From Candidatus Cryptobacteroides avistercoris (GTDB lineage Bacteria > Bacteroidota > Bacteroidia > Bacteroidales > UBA932): a DNA stretch of 42,751 nt. The notes beneath the pieces were generated by a model that saw nothing but the letters and a program-made list of their open reading frames with translations, ran no database searches and was not told where the DNA came from. Below are positions 24,231-33,242 of the stretch, one piece after another. Numbering within the stretch: the stretch's first letter is position 1; every line of letters starts with the position of its first letter. Location: contig JADILW010000003.1 in the NCBI GenBank assembly GCA_017695095.1, positions 1 to 42,751 on the forward strand, given 5' to 3'. The translations under genes were made by a program, and so were the position numbers.

Positions 24231-25235
24231 ATGAAAGTTTCTTACAAAGATCTTGGCCTTGTGAACACCCGTGCGATGTTCGCCAAGGCCGTAAAGGGCG
24301 GCTATGCCATCCCTGCCTTCAACTTCAACAACATGGAGCAGCTCCAGGCCATCATTCAGGCCGCCGTGGAGACCAAGTCTCCCGTGATTCTCCAGGTTTC
24401 CAAGGGAGCCCGCAACTACGCCAACCAGACCCTCCTGCGCTATATGGCACAGGGAGCCGTGGAGTATGCCAAGGAGCTCGGATGGAAGAAGCCCCAGATC
24501 GTGCTGCACCTCGACCACGGCGACAGCTACGAGCTCTGCAAGAGCTGCGTTGACTTCGGCTTCTCTTCAGTCATGATCGACGGTTCATCCCTCCCTTACG
24601 AGGAGAACATCGCCCTGACCAAGAAGGTCGTCAAGTACGCCCACAAGTACGACGTGACCGTTGAGGCCGAGCTCGGCGTCCTCGCCGGAGTTGAGGATGA
24701 GGTCGCTTCCGAGGAGTCCCACTACACCAAGCCCGAGGAGGTCATCGACTTCGTGAAGAAGACCGGCTGCGACTCCCTCGCAATCTCAATCGGAACCTCT
24801 CACGGCGCCTACAAGTTCAAGCCCGAGCAGTGCACCCGCGACCCTCAGACCGGCCGTCTCGTTCCCCCTCCGCTCGCATTCGACGTGCTGAAGGCAATCG
24901 AGAAGAAGCTCCCCGGCTTCCCCATCGTGCTCCACGGATCATCTTCAGTTCCCCAGGAGTATGTCGACATCATCAACTCCAACGGAGGAAACCTTCCTGA
25001 CGCTGTCGGAATCCCCGAGGAGCAGCTCCGCAAGGCTGCGAAGAGCGCGGTATGCAAGATCAACATCGACTCAGACTCACGTCTCGCGATGACCGCCGCC
25101 ATCCGCAAGTACTTCAACGAGCACCCCGAGCAATTCGATCCCCGTCAGTATCTGAAGCCCGCCCGCGAGGAGATGAAGAAGATGTACATCCACAAGATCG
25201 TGAATGTGCTCGGCTCTAACGGAAAGGCCAGGTAA
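24231..25235 (+). CDS. fba: Class II fructose-bisphosphate aldolase
   Basis: Cleaves fructose 1,6-bisphosphate in glycolysis using Zn2+. Metal and catalytic motifs are intact: HLDHGDSYE (zinc His and Asp), TVEAELGVLAG, and LHGSSSVPQEY. Length is 334 aa from ATG 24231, the standard size of the Bacteroidales enzyme. Codon use is strongly biased (many GAG, AAG, CTC), consistent with high expression. recR starts with a TTG directly after its stop codon. Confidence 0.95.
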   Translation: MKVSYKDLGLVNTRAMFAKAVKGGYAIPAFNFNNMEQLQAIIQAAVETKSPVILQVSKGARNYANQTLLRYMAQGAVEYAKELGWKKPQIVLHLDHGDSYELCKSCVDFGFSSVMIDGSSLPYEENIALTKKVVKYAHKYDVTVEAELGVLAGVEDEVASEESHYTKPEEVIDFVKKTGCDSLAISIGTSHGAYKFKPEQCTRDPQTGRLVPPPLAFDVLKAIEKKLPGFPIVLHGSSSVPQEYVDIINSNGGNLPDAVGIPEEQLRKAAKSAVCKINIDSDSRLAMTAAIRKYFNEHPEQFDPRQYLKPAREEMKKMYIHKIVNVLGSNGKAR

Positions 25236-25850
25236 TTGACCGGAAAGTATCCATCAAAATCATTCAAGGACGCCGTGGAGGCCATAAGCTCCCTGCCGGG
25301 AGTAGGCTCCCGCGGCGCCTTGCGATTGGTGCTGCACCTGCTGAGGCAGCCTTCCGAGAACGTACATCATCTGGCCGAGGCGATCAGCGGCCTCGCCGAC
25401 AATGTCCACTATTGCAAGACCTGCATGATGGTCTCGGACGGCGACAGCTGCTCGATATGCTCCGACCCGAAGCGTGACCATTCCACCATTTGCGTGGTCG
25501 AGAACGTCCGGGACGTGATGCGCATCGAGGAGACGGGGCAGTACCACGGGGTGTACCATGTGCTCGGAGGCATAATTTCGCCCATCAACGGTATCGGCCC
25601 CTCCGACATCACCGTCAGGGAGCTCATAGAGAGGCTGAAGCAGGCCTCCGGGCCCGTGGAGGTGATTTTCGCGCTGAGCGGAAGCGTGGAAGGCGAGACC
25701 ACCGCCTTCTACATCTACCGCCAGATAGAAGGCCTGGGCGTGAAGGTGTCGACCCTTGCGCGCGGACTGAGCTTCGGGGCCGACCTCGAATATGCCGACT
25801 CGCTGACCCTCGGCCGCTCGATAATCGACAGACAGATATTCAAACCTTAG
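25236..25850 (+). CDS. recR: Recombination protein RecR
   Basis: Part of the RecFOR pathway that loads RecA on gapped DNA. The helix-hairpin-helix near the N-terminus (ISSLPGVGSRGALRL), a four-Cys zinc finger (CKTCMMVSDGDSCSIC) and the Toprim domain (CVVENVRDVM) appear in the expected order; 204 aa is typical. The only credible start is the TTG at 25236, immediately after the fba stop, because no ATG occurs before the HhH motif. It is thus directly coupled to fba. Confidence 0.93.
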   Translation: MTGKYPSKSFKDAVEAISSLPGVGSRGALRLVLHLLRQPSENVHHLAEAISGLADNVHYCKTCMMVSDGDSCSICSDPKRDHSTICVVENVRDVMRIEETGQYHGVYHVLGGIISPINGIGPSDITVRELIERLKQASGPVEVIFALSGSVEGETTAFYIYRQIEGLGVKVSTLARGLSFGADLEYADSLTLGRSIIDRQIFKP

Positions 25851-25906
25851 TTGTCCGGTGTCCCGGCGGCCTTGTTCTCCGGCGGCCGCGGCACTGTCGG
25901 TAGTGT

Positions 25907-26467
25907 ATGACCATACTTGAAACCTTGCTGCTGGCGCTCTCGCTTTGCGCCGACTGTTTCGCCGTCTCGCTGTGCTCCAGCGTCACCCTGAAGAAGGCCG
26001 GGTGGCGCGACGTGCTGCTGACGGCGCTGGCGTTCGCCGTGATACAGAGCGCGCTGCTTCTGGCCGGATGCCTGCTCGGCGATCTGTTCTACGGTCTCGT
26101 CGAGACGGTGTCGGGCATCATAGGCTTCGTGCTGCTCGCCTACGTGGGCGGTTCGATGCTCGTGGAGGGCATACGCGGCTGCGGGGAGGGCAAGAATCTC
26201 AACGGCTGGAAGAACATACTGCTCGGGGGAGTGGCCACCAGCATCGACGCCGCCGCGGTAGGGGTCTCGCAGTCGATGAGCGGCTCCGGCCTTTCCGGCA
26301 CCCTGCTGCTGCTCGCCGCCGTGTTCGCGTGCACCCTGGTTTCGGTGGCGGCGGGCATCTCGGCCGGCAGGGCGATAGGCTGCATCAGAGGCCGCAACGT
26401 GGGCCGTATCGCCGAACTGGCCGGCGGTCTGGTGCTGGTGGGCATAGGCTTTTCCATTCTGTTCTGA
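25907..26467 (+). CDS. mntP: Putative manganese efflux pump MntP
   Basis: The 186-aa integral membrane protein has six hydrophobic segments and the paired Asp motifs of the family: LCADCFAVSLC in the first helix and ATSIDAAAVGVS in the fourth. The family exports Mn2+ to prevent toxicity. A GC-rich hairpin-forming stretch (CGGCGGCC at 25865-25872, repeated inversely nearby) fills the short gap after recR, but no manganese riboswitch is evident. It is followed by a CorA-type transporter on its own promoter. Confidence 0.9.
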   Translation: MTILETLLLALSLCADCFAVSLCSSVTLKKAGWRDVLLTALAFAVIQSALLLAGCLLGDLFYGLVETVSGIIGFVLLAYVGGSMLVEGIRGCGEGKNLNGWKNILLGGVATSIDAAAVGVSQSMSGSGLSGTLLLLAAVFACTLVSVAAGISAGRAIGCIRGRNVGRIAELAGGLVLVGIGFSILF

Positions 26468-26475
26468 GGCCGCCC

Positions 26476-26508
26476 TTTTTGCATTTCTCGGGAAATTTTT
26501 TATCTTTG
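26476..26508 (+). promoter_or_regulatory. Promoter of corA
   Basis: TTTTTG at 26476-26481, a 19-base spacer and TATCTTTG at 26501-26508: a textbook Bacteroidetes promoter. The leader before corA is ~75 bases. Confidence 0.75.
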
Positions 26509-26552
26509 CGAGCCGGATTTGCGCTGTTCCGGCAAGTCTGCATGGTTTAACC

Positions 26553-26588
26553 CCTTCCGACACGAGTGCCGGGATTAAGTTAGGAAGG
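26553..26588 (+). promoter_or_regulatory. Leader inverted repeat masking the corA ribosome-binding region
   Basis: CCTTCC (26553-26558) pairs with GGAAGG (26583-26588), which sits two bases before the ATG at 26591. Inside is a smaller CAC-GA-GTG element. If formed, it would sequester the purine-rich site next to the start. Confidence 0.4.
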
Positions 26589-26590
26589 CA

Positions 26591-27547
26591 ATGGTAAAGA
26601 TTCTCTACAGGAGCGGAGCGGAAATACTCTCCACCCAGACGGAAGCGGAACTCGCTGCAATCAGCAGGGAGAATGTGCTCTGGATAGACATGCTGGAGCC
26701 CACCGGCGAGCAGAAGCGCCTGGTGGAGCAGTATCTCGGAACCGAGATCCAGAGCCGTGCGGAGGCCGAGGAGATCGAGAGTTCCTCCCGTTTCTTCGAA
26801 GAGGGCGGAGCCATCTTCGCCAACACCAACTTCCTTTCGCCTGCCGACGACGAGATGCTGATGGACGCCGTGTCCTTCATACTCGTGAGCGGGGTGCTCA
26901 CCACCATCAGGGAGATACCCCTGCGTTCGCTCAACACCCTGCAGCTCAAGATGCAGGCGCTTCCCGACGAATACCCCGACGGCAACACGGTGTTCGTGGA
27001 CATCATGGACAGGCGAGTCGACCTCGACGCCGACATCGTGGAGCTGATTTCCAAGGACGTGACCCGCTACAGCCGCCGCATCAACCAGAACGAAGACATC
27101 AACGAGGACTTCCTGCTCGACATCAACCAGCTCCAGCAGAACGCGATGAACGTGCGCGCCAACATGGTCGACAAGCAGCGCCTGATATCCAACCTGCTGA
27201 AGAGCAAGATCTTCCCCAAGGACGCCGAGCTGCGCGAGCGCCTCGGCATCATCCTGCAGGACATCGCCTCGCTGGTCAACCACATCAGCTTCACCTTCGA
27301 GCGGCTGGAATACATGCAGGAGACCGTGATAGGCATAATCAACCTCGACCAGAACCGCATCATGAAGGTGTTCACCTTCGTGTCCATCCTCCTGATGCCT
27401 GCGACTCTCGTGGCGAGCTTCTACGGCATGAACGTGAGGCTTCCGCTCGCGAGCTGGGAGTGGGCGTGGCTGGCCATAATAGTCATCATGGTGCTTCTCA
27501 TGGCCGCCATGATATGGTATTTCTTCAAACGTAAGAAAATGCTCTGA
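26591..27547 (+). CDS. corA: CorA family divalent-cation transporter
   Basis: Mg2+/Co2+ channel of the inner membrane. A large N-terminal cytoplasmic domain is followed by two C-terminal membrane helices; the selectivity motif YGMN (in SFYGMNVRLP) sits at the end of the first, as in all CorA proteins. 318 aa is typical. Placement after mntP suggests linked divalent-metal homeostasis, though the promoter and leader hairpin upstream give it independent control. Confidence 0.93.
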   Translation: MVKILYRSGAEILSTQTEAELAAISRENVLWIDMLEPTGEQKRLVEQYLGTEIQSRAEAEEIESSSRFFEEGGAIFANTNFLSPADDEMLMDAVSFILVSGVLTTIREIPLRSLNTLQLKMQALPDEYPDGNTVFVDIMDRRVDLDADIVELISKDVTRYSRRINQNEDINEDFLLDINQLQQNAMNVRANMVDKQRLISNLLKSKIFPKDAELRERLGIILQDIASLVNHISFTFERLEYMQETVIGIINLDQNRIMKVFTFVSILLMPATLVASFYGMNVRLPLASWEWAWLAIIVIMVLLMAAMIWYFFKRKKML

Positions 27548-27565
27548 TTCTCAGGGAGTATTCTC

Positions 27566-27594
27566 TTGGTTATCAAATTTTTTTGCTATCTTTG
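27566..27594 (+). promoter_or_regulatory. Promoter and structured leader of rpsA
   Basis: TTG at 27566-27568, 18-base spacer, TATCTTTG at 27587-27594. The ~75-base leader includes the hairpin CCGGC-TTGC-GCCGG and then an AT-rich stretch before the ATG at 27672. Confidence 0.65.
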
Positions 27595-27671
27595 CGCGCC
27601 CGAATCACCGGCTTGCGCCGGAGGGCTCGTTACATAAAGTTTAACAACTAACTGTTTTTTATTTTACTGAA

Positions 27672-29546
27672 ATGTCAGAAGTAGAAATCAAGAAAGTCGA
27701 AGAGCAGACCGCCCCGGTCGCAGCGACGGAGGAAAAGCCTGCAGTTGCCGAAGAGAAGGCTCCCGCAGCGAAGAAGTCATCAATCATCAATGCCTCAGTG
27801 AAGCCCGAGGACTTCGACTGGGATGCATTCGAGGGTGGCGAAGGCAACAGCCCCGAGGACAGGAAAGCCATCGAAGAGGCATACGACAAGACTCTCTCCA
27901 AGGTCGTGGAGAACGAAGTAGTGGAGGGAGAGGTTACCGCAGTCACCAAGCGTGAGGTGGTTGTGAACATCGGAGGAAAGAGCGAGGGAGTCATTCCCAT
28001 CTCCGAGTTCCGCTACAATCCCGACCTCAAGGTAGGCGACAAGGTTGAGGTATATGTCGAGTCCGCTGAGGACAGGAAGGGCCAGCTCGTGCTCTCACAC
28101 CGCAAAGCCCGCACCCTCAAGTCCTGGGACAGGGTGAACGAGGCTTACGAGAACGACGAGATCGTGAAGGGCTTCGTGAAGACCCGCACCAAGGGAGGCA
28201 TGATCGTGGACGTGTTCGGAATCGAGGCCTTCCTGCCCGGTTCACAGATCGACATCAAGCCCATCCGTGACTACGACCAGTTCGTAAACCAGACCATCGA
28301 CTGCAAGATTGTCAAGATAAACCAGGAGTTCCGCAACGTTGTGGTATCGCACAAGGCTCTTCTCGAGGCCGAGCAGGAGCAGAGGCGTGCCGAGCTCATC
28401 AGCAAGCTCGAGAAGGGACAGGTGCTCGAGGGCGTGGTGAAGAACATCACCCACTACGGAGTATTCGTCGATCTCGGCGGCGTAGACGGACTCATCCATA
28501 TCACCGACCTCTCATGGGGCCGCATCAACAACCCCGAGGAAGTCGTTTCACTCGACGAGAAGATCAAGGTGGTAGTGCTCGACTTCAACGAGCAGCAGAA
28601 GCGTATCGCCCTCGGTCTCAAGCAGCTCACCCCTCATCCCTGGGACAACCTCAATCCCGATCTCAAGGTCGGCGACAAGGTTAAGGGCAAGGTTATCCTG
28701 ATCGCCGACTACGGCGCATTCGTGGAGATCGAGCCCGGCGTGGAGGGACTCGTCCACGTGACCGAGATGTCATGGTCTCCCAGGCTCCACTCAGCCCAGG
28801 AGTTCCTCAAGGTAGGCGACGAGGTTGAGGCCCAGATCCTCTCCATCGACCGCGATGCCCGCAAGATCTCCCTCGGCCTGAAGCAGCTCATGCCCAACCC
28901 TTGGGAGAACATCCGCGAGAAGTATCCCGTCGGAAGCAAGCACAAGGCCGTTGTCCGCAACATCACCAACTTCGGCGTGTTCGCGGAGCTTGAGGACGGC
29001 GTGGAGGGACTCGTCCACATCAGCGACCTCAGCTGGAACAAGATCAAGCATCCTTCAGAAGTGGTGAATATCGGCGACACCGTCGACGTGCAGATTCTCG
29101 ACTTCGACGAGGCCAACCACAAGCTCAGCCTCGGAATCAAGCAGCTCACCGCCAACCCCTGGGACGAGGTTGAGGCAAAGTATCCCGTTGGCTCTGTAGT
29201 TGAGGGAACCGTGGCTTCATCTACCGACAAGGGCGCCAACATCACCCTCGACGGCAATGTGGAAGGCTTCGCGTTCACCCGTGACCTCCTCAAGGAAGAC
29301 GGCAAGCAGGCTGTGGTCGGCGAGACCCTTCCCTTCAAGGTCATCGAGCTCCGCCGCTCAACCCGCCGCATCCTCCTCTCACACCTCCGCACCTATTCAG
29401 AGGCCAAGGAGAAGGCTGCAGCCGTAGAGGCCGAGAACACCAAGAAGTCTGTGAAGAAGGTCAACGCCAGCATCGAGAAGACCACTCTCGGCGACATCGA
29501 CGCCCTCGCAGCCCTCAAGGAGAAGCTCGAGAAGGAAGCAGAATAG
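27672..29546 (+). CDS. rpsA: 30S ribosomal protein S1
   Basis: Binds mRNA on the small subunit. Six S1 repeats can be traced: roughly residues 80-145, 160-235, 250-325, 335-410, 420-495 and 505-575. Domains 3-5 carry the typical G-V-F-V-x-L/I ... G-L-V/I-H-I/V core. The N-terminal ~70 residues are an acidic Ala/Glu/Lys-rich extension and the C-terminus is a charged tail. 624 aa matches Bacteroidetes S1. Strong codon bias indicates high expression. rnz begins 7 bases after the stop. Confidence 0.96.
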   Translation: MSEVEIKKVEEQTAPVAATEEKPAVAEEKAPAAKKSSIINASVKPEDFDWDAFEGGEGNSPEDRKAIEEAYDKTLSKVVENEVVEGEVTAVTKREVVVNIGGKSEGVIPISEFRYNPDLKVGDKVEVYVESAEDRKGQLVLSHRKARTLKSWDRVNEAYENDEIVKGFVKTRTKGGMIVDVFGIEAFLPGSQIDIKPIRDYDQFVNQTIDCKIVKINQEFRNVVVSHKALLEAEQEQRRAELISKLEKGQVLEGVVKNITHYGVFVDLGGVDGLIHITDLSWGRINNPEEVVSLDEKIKVVVLDFNEQQKRIALGLKQLTPHPWDNLNPDLKVGDKVKGKVILIADYGAFVEIEPGVEGLVHVTEMSWSPRLHSAQEFLKVGDEVEAQILSIDRDARKISLGLKQLMPNPWENIREKYPVGSKHKAVVRNITNFGVFAELEDGVEGLVHISDLSWNKIKHPSEVVNIGDTVDVQILDFDEANHKLSLGIKQLTANPWDEVEAKYPVGSVVEGTVASSTDKGANITLDGNVEGFAFTRDLLKEDGKQAVVGETLPFKVIELRRSTRRILLSHLRTYSEAKEKAAAVEAENTKKSVKKVNASIEKTTLGDIDALAALKEKLEKEAE

Positions 29547-29553
29547 TTCCGAC

Positions 29554-30366
29554 ATGAACTTTACTCTCAAGATAATGGGCACGGCCTCGGCCATGCCCAT
29601 TTCTGATAGAAATCCAAGCGCCCAGGTTCTTTCAGTGCACGGGCGCTTGTTTCTTATAGACTGCGGCGAAGGCACGCAGCAGCAGCTCAGGAGGGCGCAC
29701 CTGGCGTTCCTGAAGATAGATGCCATCTTCATCACCCATATCCACGGTGACCATCTGTTCGGCATCTTCGGGCTGCTGAACTCCATGGCCATGTACGGCC
29801 GCACCGCCGACCTCCATGTCTACGGCCCGCAGGCGCTCGGCTCCGTGCTCAACTTCTACCGCTCGTTCTTCGGCGAGGGGACGGGGTTCAACATAGTGTT
29901 CCACGCCGTGAGATGCAGCGCGCCCGAGGTGGTGATGGAAAGCAGGTACGTGAGGGTGAGCGCCATCCCGCTCAGGCACAAGATCGAGTGCTACGGCTGG
30001 AGGTTCGACGAAGTCCCCACTCCGGGCAGGCCCCTGCATGAGGACGGCAGCCCCGTCCAGCCCCTGAAGTCCTACGCCTACTGCTCCGACACCGCGCCTT
30101 TCCCGGAGCTGGCGTCGTGGGTGAGGGGAGTGACCGTGCTCTACCATGAGGCCACCTACATGTCGGACATGGCCGACAAGGCCGGCGAACGCTACCATTC
30201 CACCACCGCCCAGGCGGCCGCATGCGCTGCCGAGGCAGGGGCCGGCAGGCTTCTTGTAGGCCATTATTCCTCGAGAATCACCGATTTCGACGCCTATCTC
30301 GCCGAGTGCAGGGCGGTCTTCCCGGCCACCGGACTGACGCACGACGGCGATGTCTTCGAATTTTAG
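29554..30366 (+). CDS. rnz: Ribonuclease Z
   Basis: Endonuclease that processes the 3' ends of tRNA precursors. The metallo-beta-lactamase motif HIHGDHLFGIFG is intact, with supporting GEGTQQQLRR, CSDTAPF and YHEATYMSD. A late GHYSSRITD matches the conserved His region. At 270 aa it is a little shorter than many Bacteroidales forms (~300). It is needed here because neither tRNA in this window has an independent 3' processing signal apart from CCA in tRNA-Glu. Probably cotranscribed with rpsA. Confidence 0.93.
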   Translation: MNFTLKIMGTASAMPISDRNPSAQVLSVHGRLFLIDCGEGTQQQLRRAHLAFLKIDAIFITHIHGDHLFGIFGLLNSMAMYGRTADLHVYGPQALGSVLNFYRSFFGEGTGFNIVFHAVRCSAPEVVMESRYVRVSAIPLRHKIECYGWRFDEVPTPGRPLHEDGSPVQPLKSYAYCSDTAPFPELASWVRGVTVLYHEATYMSDMADKAGERYHSTTAQAAACAAEAGAGRLLVGHYSSRITDFDAYLAECRAVFPATGLTHDGDVFEF

Positions 30367-30380
30367 TATATTAGCGGACG

Positions 30381-31328
30381 ATGAAACGAATAGCCTTTAT
30401 CCTTCTTGCGCTGCTGTTCTCGCTTGGAGCGACCAAGGATGTCACCCTCGAATATATCAGCCGGTATTCCGACCTCGCCGTGAGCGAGATGAAGCGCACG
30501 GGCATACCTGCCAGCATCACCCTCGCGCAGGGCATACTCGAGTCCAATTCGGGCCAGTCCAGGCTTGCGGTGAAGGGCAACAACCACTTCGGCATCAAGT
30601 GCCACAACGACTGGGACGGCAAGACCATGCGCAACGACGACGACGCGCGCCGCGAGTGCTTCCGCGTGTACCCCAGCGTCGAGGCGTCGTACCGCGACCA
30701 TTCCGACTTCCTGCGCTACCGCGACCGCTACAAGTCCCTCTTCGACCTGAAGCCCGATGACTACAAGGGCTGGGCCCGCGGACTGAAGAAGGCCGGATAT
30801 GCCACCGACCCCTCGTATGCCAACAAACTGATAGGTCTGATAGAAGAATACGAACTCCACCGCTTCGACAAGCCGGTGAAGGTGGAGCGCGAGGCCCCGC
30901 TGAAGATAGAGGCGCCCAAGATCGTGCCCCCGGAGACCGTTAAGAAAGAGTTCCGAGAATCGGTCAAGCTGAGCCTCAGCCGCAGCATCTACGAGCAGAA
31001 CGGCGTCCCCTTCGTCTACTCCGTCGACGGGGAGAGCTACCGCTCCATAGCCTCGGCCAACGGGCTCTTCCTCCGCGAGCTGCTGAGGTTCAACGACCTC
31101 GACCGCGAAGAGGAGCTGGAGCCCGGCACCATGGTCTACCTCGCCCGCAAGAAGGCGGTGGCGGCGAAGGGTGTCGACAAGTATGTGGTGGGGGCCGACG
31201 GTGAAACCCTGCGCGACATCGCCCAGCGCTTCGGAGTGAGGCTCGACGCGCTGAAGAAACTCAACCCCCTGCTCGAGGGCGTCGCCCTGGAGGAAGGTGA
31301 CACCGTCCGGCTGAGGAAAGGAGAATGA
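30381..31328 (+). CDS. Secreted glucosaminidase with two LysM domains
   Basis: Peptidoglycan hydrolase. A short signal peptide (MKRIAFILLALLFSLGA) precedes a glucosaminidase domain (about residues 25-160) with the catalytic Glu in LAQGILESNSGQS and motif GNNHFGIKC. Two LysM-like peptidoglycan-binding repeats occupy the C-terminal third (YSVDGESYRSIASANG and YVVGADGETLRDIAQRFG). 315 aa. It is followed, with an ATGA overlap, by mltG; the pair likely remodels nascent or mature glycan. Confidence 0.88.
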   Translation: MKRIAFILLALLFSLGATKDVTLEYISRYSDLAVSEMKRTGIPASITLAQGILESNSGQSRLAVKGNNHFGIKCHNDWDGKTMRNDDDARRECFRVYPSVEASYRDHSDFLRYRDRYKSLFDLKPDDYKGWARGLKKAGYATDPSYANKLIGLIEEYELHRFDKPVKVEREAPLKIEAPKIVPPETVKKEFRESVKLSLSRSIYEQNGVPFVYSVDGESYRSIASANGLFLRELLRFNDLDREEELEPGTMVYLARKKAVAAKGVDKYVVGADGETLRDIAQRFGVRLDALKKLNPLLEGVALEEGDTVRLRKGE

Positions 31329-32359
31329 AAGCACTGAAAATCATTGCAGCAGCGGCGGTGGCCGTGGTGGCGGTGGCCGTGGCGGCTGCGGGCTGGCGCT
31401 ATCTGCGCGACAACAGGCTGCCGAACTTCACCCGGAGCGCCGAAGTCTACGTGTATCCCGGCGCAACTGCCGGCGAAGTGCTGGAACAGGTCTGCGAAGA
31501 CGCCGGGGTCCGCAGCAGGCGCAGTCTCGAGCGGGTCTTTCGCAAGAAGCAGGTGGAGCGCTACCTGACTCCCGGGCATTATACGGTGACTCCTGAGAAT
31601 TCCAGCGTCTATGTGGCCCGCATGCTCAACAACGGCTGGCAGACCCCGGTCAAGGTGACTCTGTCCGGCAATCTCAGGATAAAGGGCAACATCGCCGCCA
31701 AGATCAGCAGCCAGCTGCTCGTCGACTCCGCCTCGGTGCGCCGGGCGCTCAGCGACAACGCGCTGCTCTCCCGCTACGGCTTCGATTCAGTCAGCGTGTT
31801 CGCGCTGCTGATGCCGGCGACCTACGAGATGTACTGGACGGCGTCGGCCGAGGACTTCCTGGACAGGCAGAAGCAGGCCTACGACGCTTTCTGGACTCCG
31901 GATAATGACGCGAAGGCTGAAGCGCTTGGGCTGTCGCGGCTGGAGGTCTCGACCCTCGCATCGATAGTTGAGGCGGAGACCAACGTCGAGGAGGAGATGC
32001 CGCTGATAGCCGGAGTGTATCTCAACCGGCTCAGGATAGGGATGCTGCTCCAGGCCGACCCGACCGTGGCCTACTGCTTCGACTACAAGCTCACGCGCGT
32101 GCTCCACAAGCATCTGGAGTTCGACTCCCACTACAACACCTACAAGTATCCCGGGCTGCCTCCCGGACCGATCTGCGTGCCCTCCCGGGCCGCCCTTGAA
32201 GCCGTGCTGAATCCCGACTACGGCGGGGAGCCCGGCCGCGGCAACCTGTATTTCTGCGCCAATCCCGACTTTTCCGGCTCGCATCTCTTCGCCCGCACCC
32301 TCACCGAACACAACCGCAACGCCGCCGCGTTCAGAAGAGCCCTTGACTCCCGCCGCTGA
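31325..32359 (+). CDS. mltG: Endolytic murein transglycosylase
   Basis: Cleaves nascent glycan strands and thereby terminates their elongation. One N-terminal transmembrane helix (residues ~5-23) anchors a LysM-like subdomain and the YceG domain. The catalytic Glu is in LASIVEAETN, followed by GVYLNRL, LQADPTVAY and YNTYKYPGLPPGPIC, all hallmarks. 344 aa is normal. Overlaps the glucosaminidase gene by 4 bases. Good match throughout. Confidence 0.93.
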   Translation: MKALKIIAAAAVAVVAVAVAAAGWRYLRDNRLPNFTRSAEVYVYPGATAGEVLEQVCEDAGVRSRRSLERVFRKKQVERYLTPGHYTVTPENSSVYVARMLNNGWQTPVKVTLSGNLRIKGNIAAKISSQLLVDSASVRRALSDNALLSRYGFDSVSVFALLMPATYEMYWTASAEDFLDRQKQAYDAFWTPDNDAKAEALGLSRLEVSTLASIVEAETNVEEEMPLIAGVYLNRLRIGMLLQADPTVAYCFDYKLTRVLHKHLEFDSHYNTYKYPGLPPGPICVPSRAALEAVLNPDYGGEPGRGNLYFCANPDFSGSHLFARTLTEHNRNAAAFRRALDSRR

Positions 32360-32416
32360 GCGGCAGGTCGAATTAATTCGGGCATACTTGTGCTGTAACT
32401 GGCTGTCCGGTCGGAT

Positions 32417-32837
32417 TTGAAATTCATTAGTACCAGGTGCAGCCGTTCTGCTGCGGCGGGTGGCTGCCCGGCGGTACTGCTGGAACCAATTTGGGTCCAG
32501 TAGTACCGGCCATCACCCCTGAAACCGCCTCTGCGCTGTCCCGCTTGGACTACTGAATTTCTCGTTTCGCTTCATTCCAGACATCGTCGGCGGCTGGGTG
32601 GTATCAGACTGTGATCACAGAAACCAGCCGTGGCGGAGTCGACCTGCCTGATCCGAAGACAGCCAGCAGTACGGAATTTCCGCTGAGGAGGCTAGCCGTC
32701 CGCGGCTGTGAGCGGACGATGTCCGGAGCGGAGCGATGGGCATCGATGAAGCGGAGCGGAACCTCCGAAGCGGATTTCCGTACTGCGGTTACAAAGAAAA
32801 GCAGCCTGCCGGCAGCAGATTACAAATCTGCTGCAAC
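32417..32837 (+). repeat. Dispersed palindromic intergenic repeat, copy 1
   Basis: This gene-free stretch holds modules shared with 40164-40394. A 5' module starts TTGAAATTCATTAGTACCA (32417-32435). A hairpin has arms GTACTGCTGGAACC (32474-32487) and GGGTCCAGTAGTAC (32493-32506). A 3' module, ATTACAAATCTGCTGCAAC, is at 32819-32837. The middle (32600-32760) has no strong ORF and several GC-rich short palindromes. Confidence 0.65.
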
Positions 32838-32869
32838 ACAGAATCCTCCACAGCTGAGTTGCGTATATT

Positions 32870-32907
32870 GAATTTCAAAATTTTTTACATATAAAATTTT
32901 GAAATTC
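32870..32907. repeat. 15-bp perfect AT-rich inverted repeat before the HigBA pair
   Basis: GAATTTCAAAATTTT (32870-32884) and AAAATTTTGAAATTC (32893-32907) are perfect inverted copies with an 8-base loop. The right arm contains the TTG of the putative -33 element of the toxin gene, so the palindrome is well placed as an antitoxin operator. Confidence 0.7.
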
Positions 32908-32927
32908 GTAACAATTTTGCATCTTTG
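32897..32927 (+). promoter_or_regulatory. Promoter of the HigBA pair
   Basis: TTTTG at 32897-32901, 18-base spacer and CATCTTTG at 32920-32927 (one mismatch to TAnnTTTG), 15 bases before the toxin ATG. Confidence 0.5.
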
Positions 32928-32941
32928 TAAAAAAGTGAGTG

Positions 32942-33241
32942 ATGAGGATAGTGTCGCACAGAAAGCTCAGAGAGTTTTATGAAAGTAATGGAAGGGAAGA
33001 TGCAAAAGTGGCGCTGGAGCGTTGGTATCAGATAGTGGATGAGGCGCAATGGGCGAATTTGTCGGACATCAAACTCGATTTCCCCTCGGCGGATTATGTT
33101 GGAAACCAGCACTATGTGTTCAACATCAAGGGCAACCGCTACAGGCTGGTCGTTGTGGTCAAATTCCGGATGGGATATGTCTTCATCAGATTTGTGGGGA
33201 CTCATGCCGAGTATGACAGGATTGATAGCGCAACAATATAA
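32942..33241 (+). CDS. higB: HigB-type mRNA interferase toxin
   Basis: The 99-aa protein resembles the HigB branch of the RelE superfamily: a helical N-terminus and the C-terminal beta block KGNRYRLVVVVKFRMGYVFIRFVGTHAEYDRID, here cited as RYRLVVVVKF and FIRFVGTHAEYD, the family signature. Such toxins cleave mRNA on the ribosome. ATG at 32942 is preferred over the GTG at 32939. Toxin-first order, as usual for HigBA; the antitoxin gene begins 1-10 bases downstream. Lower GC than surrounding core genes indicates acquisition. Confidence 0.85.
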   Translation: MRIVSHRKLREFYESNGREDAKVALERWYQIVDEAQWANLSDIKLDFPSADYVGNQHYVFNIKGNRYRLVVVVKFRMGYVFIRFVGTHAEYDRIDSATI

Positions 33242-33242
33242 A

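Noticed and set aside
25850-25906. Manganese (yybP-ykoY) riboswitch before mntP
   Set aside because: Only 56 bases are available and the conserved riboswitch core is not visible; only a short GC hairpin is seen.
25847-27283. 478-aa minus-strand ORF opposite mntP and corA
   Set aside because: Spans two confident genes and their promoter; no recognisable motif.
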